Assembly (NCBI GenBank): GCA_007132255.1
Contig: SLOZ01000211.1
Span: 1 to 6,420, forward strand
From: Limnochordia bacterium
GTDB taxonomy: Bacteria > Bacillota > Limnochordia > Darwinibacteriales > B1SED10-159
Reading direction: 5' to 3'
Length of the DNA stretch: 6,420 nucleotides
Below the pieces are notes generated by a model. That model was not told where the DNA came from, did no database searches, and was given only the letters and a program-made list of their open reading frames with translations. Both the position numbers and the translations under genes were made by a program. Numbering within the stretch: the stretch's first letter is position 1; every line of letters starts with the position of its first letter. Shown piece after piece: positions 1 to 3,747 of this stretch.

Positions 1-221
1 CGGACCGCAAAACAAGAGGAGAGAAATCCCTCTACCAGGGATTTCTCCGGCCACAACGACGGAAAATCTCAGTCGGAACAGAGAAAATCAACACCTTCCT
101 AGCACATGAGAGTGACAGTTACTGTCGACAACAAAACGTCTATGGCCCATCGTTTTCCAACGCATCGGCCTTTGCTGGCGCGCCTCCTGCTCTCAAAAAA
201 ATCACTCATACACCTTTGCGG
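1..221. other. Non-coding stretch downstream of the sulfatase
   Basis: I see no convincing gene here. One plus-strand frame is open from the window edge into the sulfatase 3' end, but its translation resembles no family and it is antisense to a clear gene. The stretch holds a strong hairpin (21-47), a 13-base dyad GACAGT-T-ACTGTC (114-126) and a run of seven A (195-201). On the minus strand that run is a T-run about 20 bases past the sulfatase stop, but no clear stem precedes it, so I do not call a terminator there. Confidence 0.6.
21..47. repeat. Perfect hairpin, 11-bp stem with 5-base loop
   Basis: GAGAAATCCCT (21-31) pairs perfectly with AGGGATTTCTC (37-47) around the loop CTACC. There is no T-run directly after it on the plus strand. 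On the minus strand the sequence beyond the stem is TCCTCTTGTTTT, a weak and displaced U-tract. It could be a distal terminator for the minus-strand sulfatase, a terminator for a gene left of the window, or a dispersed palindromic repeat. The structure is certain and its role is not. Confidence 0.6.
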
Positions 222-1664
222 TTAATCTTCCAAAATGCCGGGACCATAGGGAACAAGGCGCAGAGCGGCGTAGTGCGAGTTCCAGAGGCTGTGATCACCG
301 GTCTCGCTGATGCGTGTCCACAAAAGCTTACACATGTGACGTAGTATCTCTTCGCAGGCAGGGTCAGCAATCCGATTCACCATTTCGTCGCGATCTGCAA
401 TCAGATTATACAACTCGGAACGGTCGAAGCCATTGAAAACGAATTTCCAATCGTGATCCCAGACTACGCGTTGGGTGATCAACATCCGTCCACCGCTGTA
501 CTCGGCGTAACCTTGTTGGAACTGTTCTTCCTGGTCGGGTTCGGAAAGGACGGCGGCGAACGAGCTGGAATCCGGATGATCGAATGGGTCACAATCGGTC
601 AGCTCGAGAAGTGTCGGGCAGACATCGTGAAGTCCGACACGGGCGGAGGTGACTTGGTTTCTGCCAATACCGGGTCCAGATAGGATTAGTGGAATATTAT
701 ACGCCTCTTCACCGGCGTGAAAGTTCTTGCAGTAGAGTCCATGAGAACCCAAGAACTCGCCGTGATCGGTTGTCAGAATGACAATTGTGTCCTCGCGCTG
801 GCCGGAGGTTTCCAGGAAGTCCAGTACCCGACCCAGCTGGGCGTCAATGTCTGTGACCGAACCCCAGTAACAGGCAATGGCCTCTTTGCGTTCTCTGCGG
901 GTCATATTTTTCCACGGAGCGCCAGCGAGTTTATAGACATACGGCCTGCCTTCCATAGAGTCATCGACGCTGTTCGGCAGCTCGATACTGTCAACATCAT
1001 ATTGGCGGAAGGACTCTTCGCTGCAGACAAATGGGTCGTGCGGTTCCGTCAAGCTGATGAAACAACACCAAGGGTCTGGATTTTGCGATCTGTTCTGAAG
1101 GTAACCCAGCGCTTCGTCAACGGCGATGCTGAACATGCGCTTGGACTGATCGGCGGCGGTGACACCGTAAAGCAGCGTTTTCTCGTAGCCTTCTGGATGT
1201 TCATTGTAGTGAGCTAACAGATACTGGCCGTGATCCACTCGCTGTTCGGCGAGCCGCTTCGTGGCCGGTGCTTCAAAAACAGTGGACTCCTGCCAGCCGA
1301 ACTGCTCCAGATCCAGACTGCGCTCGATATGCCATTTGCCAAAATACCCTGTCTGATAACCTTGTTCGGTGAGTTTCTGTGCCCAATGGGGTTTGTCCGT
1401 GCGCAAACAAGCTTGATCGTCATCGACGGTGTGCGTGACTACAGTTACTCCATGGTTGTGCGGAAGCAGGCCAGTCATAAGGCTGGCGCGGGCCGGAGAA
1501 CAGACCGCATTGGGGGTGTACGCCCGCGTAAACTGCATACCGTCCCGGCAGAGGCCGTCAATGTGCGGAGTACTACATGGATGGCTGGGGCGGACTACAT
1601 CGGCCCGCAATTGGTCACACATGAAGAACAGGATATTGGGTTTCCGGACATTTGGTTTCGTCAA
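222..1664 (-). CDS. Type I (formylglycine-dependent) sulfatase, probably cytoplasmic
   Basis: A 480-residue arylsulfatase-superfamily hydrolase that cleaves a sulfate (possibly phosphonate) ester; the substrate cannot be read from sequence. Visible motifs: N-terminal strand and metal site NILFFMCDQLRAD (10-22; D17, Q18); CSPAR (55-59), where C55 is the Cys converted to formylglycine; GKWH (109-112; K110 and H112 active-site type); TEPHDPF (206-212; H209); and TTDHGE (298-303; D300 and H301 metal/active site) followed by K313. All key residues are present and the length is normal. I chose the TTG start because AAAGGAG lies 8 bases upstream and the family core begins about 9 residues later. A longer frame from an ATG at 1787 adds 41 residues, mostly translated from a 7-bp repeat array. 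With the TTG start there is no signal peptide, which suggests cytoplasmic action on an imported or intracellular sulfate ester. No formylglycine-generating enzyme is in the window. Confidence 0.93.
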   Translation of the reverse strand: MTKPNVRKPNILFFMCDQLRADVVRPSHPCSTPHIDGLCRDGMQFTRAYTPNAVCSPARASLMTGLLPHNHGVTVVTHTVDDDQACLRTDKPHWAQKLTEQGYQTGYFGKWHIERSLDLEQFGWQESTVFEAPATKRLAEQRVDHGQYLLAHYNEHPEGYEKTLLYGVTAADQSKRMFSIAVDEALGYLQNRSQNPDPWCCFISLTEPHDPFVCSEESFRQYDVDSIELPNSVDDSMEGRPYVYKLAGAPWKNMTRRERKEAIACYWGSVTDIDAQLGRVLDFLETSGQREDTIVILTTDHGEFLGSHGLYCKNFHAGEEAYNIPLILSGPGIGRNQVTSARVGLHDVCPTLLELTDCDPFDHPDSSSFAAVLSEPDQEEQFQQGYAEYSGGRMLITQRVVWDHDWKFVFNGFDRSELYNLIADRDEMVNRIADPACEEILRHMCKLLWTRISETGDHSLWNSHYAALRLVPYGPGILED

Positions 1665-1672
1665 GGTGCTCG

Positions 1673-1679
1673 CTCCTTT
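1673..1679 (-). promoter_or_regulatory. Ribosome binding site fixing the sulfatase TTG start
   Basis: On the minus strand AAAGGAG is followed by 8 bases and then TTG (1664-1662). This is close to consensus with optimal spacing. It supports the TTG over the in-frame ATG at 1787, which lies beyond the heptamer repeat. Confidence 0.75.
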
Positions 1680-1706
1680 GGCGTGATGATGCTGGCATGG
1701 TGCTGG

Positions 1707-1776
1707 CGAATGAGGAATGAGCAATAAGCAATAAGCAATAAGCAATAAGCAATAAGCAATGAGCAATGGGCGATGG
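1707..1776. repeat. Heptanucleotide tandem array, unit GCAATAA
   Basis: Five perfect GCAATAA units run from 1721 to 1755. Three decaying units follow (GCAATGA, GCAATGG, GCGATGG, to 1776), and two diverged units precede (CGAATGA, GGAATGA, from 1707), giving about ten units. Read on the minus strand, the perfect part has no stop in any frame and encodes the same peptide, LLIAYCL, in all three. On the plus strand every frame hits TAA. Heptanucleotide arrays are known in some bacterial lineages, notably heterocystous cyanobacteria; whether this one belongs to a genome-wide family cannot be told here. Confidence 0.9.
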
Positions 1777-1922
1777 ACATTGAACAACGAAGGATTTTAC
1801 CGTCACAGCGTCGCAGGCCCCCGTTGGGGCATCCCATTCATTCGAAAAGATCTGCTCCAATTCTCTTGTTCCCGGCATGTTTCCAGAAACCCTTCTCGAA
1901 AACGGGATCGCAGCGAAATCGC

Positions 1923-2006
1923 TTTGGTGGATTTTGACCTGGTATATGGGAGAAAGTGGAAATTGATTTGGCGGATTTTGACCTGGTATGTGGAAGGAAA
2001 TGGAAA
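1923..2006. repeat. Two tandem 40-bp copies with a 44-bp period
   Basis: Copy 1 (1923-1962) and copy 2 (1967-2006) match at 35 of 40 positions, separated by TTGA. They share an identical 17-base core, GGATTTTGACCTGGTAT (1929-1945 and 1973-1989). All five differences are transitions. The copies end just before the stop of the small protein gene. The function is unknown; it could be a dispersed intergenic repeat or a remnant of a longer tandem array. Confidence 0.85.
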
Positions 2007-2037
2007 GCTGCGAAAGTAATAGAAACAAACAACGTCC

Positions 2038-2295
2038 TTACTGGTCAAGGTTTGGTTTTCGATGCACTTCGAGCAGAAGGAGATCCTGGACGCTGTCGCG
2101 CAGCCGCAGAATAAGCCCATACACTTCGGCCATGTCGCGTAATTCTCCAAGGACGCTCGTTGTGCCATCTTCCCTCAGTTGAACCGTGACGCCCTCGACA
2201 AAGTCTTCCAACCCATCATCTAGGTGTTCTCCCACAAGCACCTTGATCTGCCAACAGCGACTCGGTGAATTAGCAGTTTGGTAAGGCCTGTCCAC
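2038..2295 (-). CDS. Small conserved protein of unknown function
   Basis: An 85-residue soluble protein. Its pattern fits a family of small uncharacterised bacterial proteins I know from memory: a first strand (WQIKV, 15-19), an HLDDGLEDFVEGVTV segment (24-38), EDGTTSVLGELRD (42-54), then an amphipathic helix AEVYGLILRLRD (56-67) and a final hydrophobic strand (LLLLEV, 72-77). Relatives typically read HLDxxW...GxT...DGTT.LTGP..DQAALHGLL..IRDLGL.L.SV. Here the usual Trp is absent, and DM-AEVYG stands where DQ-AALHG is common. No catalytic residues are evident and I assign no function. The GTG start at 2295 is preceded by a weak GGGGTG (2303-2308) at 7 bases, so the first 14 or so residues are uncertain. 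It lies 105 bp downstream of the reductase-like gene on the same strand and may be co-transcribed with it. Confidence 0.75.
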   Translation of the reverse strand: MDRPYQTANSPSRCWQIKVLVGEHLDDGLEDFVEGVTVQLREDGTTSVLGELRDMAEVYGLILRLRDSVQDLLLLEVHRKPNLDQ

Positions 2296-2400
2296 AAAGA
2301 TTCACCCCAATTCCACGTAGGTTTGCACTAAGTCCAGCCGGCCGCCGGCGAGGGCGTGTCTGGAAGTCAGAAATGACATCGGGGTCAACCCATGAATCTT

Positions 2401-3438
2401 TCACGAAACAGTCTTTTGAGAGACGTCCTTGAGCCCCTGACGATTGGTGCTAGTGCTGGCGCTGGTGCTGGCGCTGGCGCTGGTGCTGGTGATGGCGTCG
2501 GACAGGTATCGTTCCAACGAACCCGCTTTTTGGCGCAGCTTGTCAATGGACGGTGTCGGCACACCGGATTGGTTAACGAGATGCTGAAACTCTTCGTCGA
2601 GAGCAATCATTTCGGCTGCCGCATTGCGGATATGGCGGGCACCACCGATATCCAGCAGCGGGGTGTTCATCACTCTTTGGAACAAGGGGACCACAAGAAT
2701 GTTCGGTATATACAGGAGAAACTTCAGTTTGCTTGGCTCAACGGGGTAATCTAACTTGGTCAAGGCCCGGACTCCTTCCCGGATTCCGTTCATGGCGTGT
2801 GTGATTAGGTGGCGGTTTTTCGCCAATTCGTAGTTGCATCCGTTGGCTGCATAGACGGCATAACTCAAGGGAACGGCCAACGCCACATGGTATTTCTTCC
2901 AGGCATCAATATTGCGATTCAAAGAGACACCGATGCCTGCCTTTTCGAAGGCTGTCTGCAGCGAACGCAGACGCTCCGTGATCTTGCCATCGAGCTCACC
3001 GAAGGTCATCGTTTCGGCGAGCATGTAATCGACGACATGCCCGCTGCGCTCGCCGCCGGCATTGGCGTGTCCCATCAATACGCGGTCACGCCCCAGAGCT
3101 GCCACCATCGCGTCCGGACCTTCGGCTGTGTTGTTCATGAAGACAAACGCGGGAATTTTCCTGTTTACTCGCAGGGCATTCAAAGCAGACTGCAACTGAG
3201 TTTTCTGTACCAAGACTAGGCAGATGTCATAGTGCTCTTCTGCGGGCATTGCATCAACGACGGGTACTTGGGTTACCGATTCCTGGCCGGTTTGAAAGTG
3301 CCGCAGGACGACTCCGTGTTCCTGGAGCTGCTGGTAGCGAGTGCCTCGGGCGACTAGGGTTACTTGGCTTCCTGCTTCCTGTAGTTTGGCGGCATAGATA
3401 CTTCCCAGAACGCCGGCACCAAAAATCAAGATCTTCAT
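2401..3438 (-). CDS. Ketopantoate reductase (PanE/ApbA)-family oxidoreductase, diverged
   Basis: A 345-residue probable NAD(P)H-dependent 2-oxoacid reductase. The Rossmann fold starts at once: MKILIFGAGVLGS carries GxGxxG at 7-12, with R31 after the second strand (LVAR) fitting NADPH phosphate binding. K79 (VQKTQ) lies where E. coli PanE has its conserved active-site Lys, and NN (102-103) replaces the usual QNG motif. The helical C-terminal domain has WKK (180-182), matching the catalytic Lys region, and a late DEEFQHLVNQSGVPTPSIDKL (281-301) like the family's LGVPTP ending. The Asn residues four and eight after the catalytic Lys in E. coli PanE are Ala and Pro here, so true ketopantoate reduction is doubtful; another 2-oxoacid is possible. 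Residues 317-331 form a Ser/Thr/Ala tail made by a hexamer repeat, and the protein exceeds the usual 300 or so residues. The ATG was chosen for AAAGGAG 9 bases upstream and the immediate Rossmann motif. It is divergent from the MalT-like gene. Confidence 0.85.
   Translation of the reverse strand: MKILIFGAGVLGSIYAAKLQEAGSQVTLVARGTRYQQLQEHGVVLRHFQTGQESVTQVPVVDAMPAEEHYDICLVLVQKTQLQSALNALRVNRKIPAFVFMNNTAEGPDAMVAALGRDRVLMGHANAGGERSGHVVDYMLAETMTFGELDGKITERLRSLQTAFEKAGIGVSLNRNIDAWKKYHVALAVPLSYAVYAANGCNYELAKNRHLITHAMNGIREGVRALTKLDYPVEPSKLKFLLYIPNILVVPLFQRVMNTPLLDIGGARHIRNAAAEMIALDEEFQHLVNQSGVPTPSIDKLRQKAGSLERYLSDAITSTSASASTSASTSTNRQGLKDVSQKTVS
2446..2490. repeat. In-frame hexamer array encoding a Ser/Thr/Ala tail
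   Basis: Seven consecutive hexamers of the form RGYGCT (mostly GGTGCT or GGCGCT, one AGTGCT) plus a final GGT lie inside the 3' end of the reductase-like gene. On the coding (minus) strand they read as alternating AGC with ACC, GCC or ACT, giving residues 317-331, TSTSASASTSASTST. The unit is a multiple of three, so copy-number change would alter tail length without breaking the frame. Confidence 0.9.
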
Positions 3439-3447
3439 GTTCGAGTT

Positions 3448-3454
3448 CTCCTTT
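3448..3454 (-). promoter_or_regulatory. Ribosome binding site of the reductase-like gene
   Basis: AAAGGAG on the minus strand is followed by 9 bases and ATG (3438-3436). It decides the start against an upstream in-frame extension reaching 3564, whose extra 42 residues show no family similarity. It lies inside a 13-base motif (ACCAAAGGAGAAC) repeated in inverted orientation at 3582-3594. Confidence 0.75.
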
Positions 3455-3528
3455 GGTAGGCTGTGGTTTGGAGCAGCAGGGCAGGACCGTGATTCAGCCC
3501 GTCTGCGCTCAATGCCTGACCCAACTGC

Positions 3529-3534
3529 ATTGTA
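3529..3534 (-). promoter_or_regulatory. Candidate -10 element for the reductase-like gene
   Basis: TACAAT on the minus strand matches TATAAT at five of six bases and would start transcription near 3522, about 84 bases before the ATG. There is no good -35 hexamer. The dyad at 3554-3575 occupies that place instead, centred near -42, as expected for an activator-dependent promoter or a blocking operator. This rests on consensus matching alone. Confidence 0.3.
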
Positions 3535-3553
3535 CTTCATGTTCCTATCGATT

Positions 3554-3575
3554 AACCCTACCAAATGGTAGGGTT
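3554..3575. promoter_or_regulatory. Perfect 10+10-bp dyad, candidate operator
   Basis: AACCCTACCA (3554-3563) and TGGTAGGGTT (3566-3575) are exact inverted repeats around AA. The size suits a dimeric helix-turn-helix regulator. No T-run suited to a terminator follows: only TTTT continues on the plus side, and nothing ends nearby that would need one. Position between divergent genes and extra half-site copies on both sides support a binding site. Whether the neighbouring MalT-like protein binds it is inference. Confidence 0.55.
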
Positions 3576-3655
3576 TTGGAGACCAAAGGAGAACCTACCG
3601 TTTTCCATATTATGGGAGACAGTATAGAGCGGTGTGCTTGGTCGTTGGAGGAATG

Positions 3656-3661
3656 GATAAT
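3656..3661 (+). promoter_or_regulatory. Candidate -10 element for the MalT-like gene
   Basis: GATAAT matches TATAAT at five of six bases and lies about 85 bases before the GTG start, but no recognisable -35 hexamer sits 16-18 bases upstream. It is a weak call and could be chance. Confidence 0.2.
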
Positions 3662-3734
3662 CGCGTTGCCGAATTCGGTACGAAAGAGCCAGTTTGGTAA
3701 CTAACGCAGCAATTCGCTGTGTCCCTCGCGGAAC

Positions 3735-3741
3735 AGGAGGT
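3735..3741 (+). promoter_or_regulatory. Ribosome binding site fixing the MalT-like GTG start
   Basis: AGGAGGT, a full Shine-Dalgarno match, ends 6 bases before GTG (3748-3750). It selects this GTG; an upstream in-frame TTG has no comparable site. Confidence 0.85.
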
Positions 3742-3747
3742 GCCAAG

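Larger units (their letters stand above)
1665..2037. other. Repeat-rich intergenic gap between sulfatase and small protein gene
   Basis: This 373-bp gap holds the sulfatase ribosome binding site, the GCAATAA array (1707-1776), a short GCCCC/GGGGC hairpin with loop CGTT (1817-1830) and the 44-bp-period doublet (1923-2006). Several minus-strand frames are open through it, but their translations are largely repeat-derived and match nothing I know. I see no convincing promoter or terminator. The length and repeat content suggest the sulfatase may be transcribed separately from the genes upstream of it. Confidence 0.6.
3445..3594. repeat. 13-base inverted repeat flanking the dyad
   Basis: ACCAAAGGAGAAC occurs on the plus strand at 3582-3594 and on the minus strand at 3457-3445, where it contains the ribosome binding site of the reductase-like gene. 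The two copies are 124 bp apart and enclose the 3554-3575 dyad. The plus-strand copy contains AAAGGAG but has no start codon at suitable distance. It may be duplicated regulatory sequence or the remains of a rearranged leader. Confidence 0.6.
3439..3747. other. Divergent intergenic regulatory region
   Basis: This 309-bp region separates the starts of the reductase-like gene (minus) and the MalT-like gene (plus), so it must carry promoters for both unless one is read through. It holds a perfect dyad (3554-3575), four copies of the half-site CCTACC/GGTAGG (3455-3460, 3557-3562, 3567-3572, 3594-3599), a 13-base inverted repeat (3445-3457 and 3582-3594) and candidate promoter elements. A 30-codon plus-strand frame at 3611-3704 has no ribosome binding site and is not called. 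Confidence 0.7.

Noticed and set aside
3..347. Plus-strand frame open from the window edge into the sulfatase 3' end
   Set aside because: The translation resembles no known protein and half of it is antisense to a clear gene; the 3' end of an unseen gene cannot be fully excluded.
1665..1787. N-terminal extension of the sulfatase from ATG at 1787
   Set aside because: It is mostly translation of the heptamer array, lacks family similarity, and a better ribosome binding site precedes the TTG at 1664.
1707..2006. CRISPR-like array
   Set aside because: The repeats are head-to-tail 7-bp and 44-bp units without unique spacers of regular length, and no cas genes are present.
1615..2028. Minus-strand open frames across the repeat-rich gap
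   Set aside because: They are kept open by the heptamer and 44-bp repeats and overlap the sulfatase start in another frame.
2337..2349. GC-rich hairpin GCCGG-CCG-CCGGC as a terminator
   Set aside because: It has a 5-bp stem, a 3-base loop and no T-run on either strand.
2296..2401. 9-bp inverted repeat AAAGATTCA/TGAATCTTT bounding the 105-bp gap
   Set aside because: It is short, the flanks do not extend the match, and no target-site duplication is seen, so a miniature transposon is not supported.
2392..2754. Plus-strand frame with a Gly-Ala run
   Set aside because: It is the antisense shadow of the hexamer array in the reductase-like gene.
3439..3564. 42-residue upstream extension of the reductase-like protein
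   Set aside because: The Rossmann motif must be close to the N-terminus and the ATG at 3438 has AAAGGAG at 9 bases; the extension contains the dyad and intergenic sequence.
3611..3704. 30-codon plus-strand frame upstream of the MalT-like gene
   Set aside because: It has no ribosome binding site at useful distance and no recognisable similarity; a leader peptide is conceivable but unsupported.
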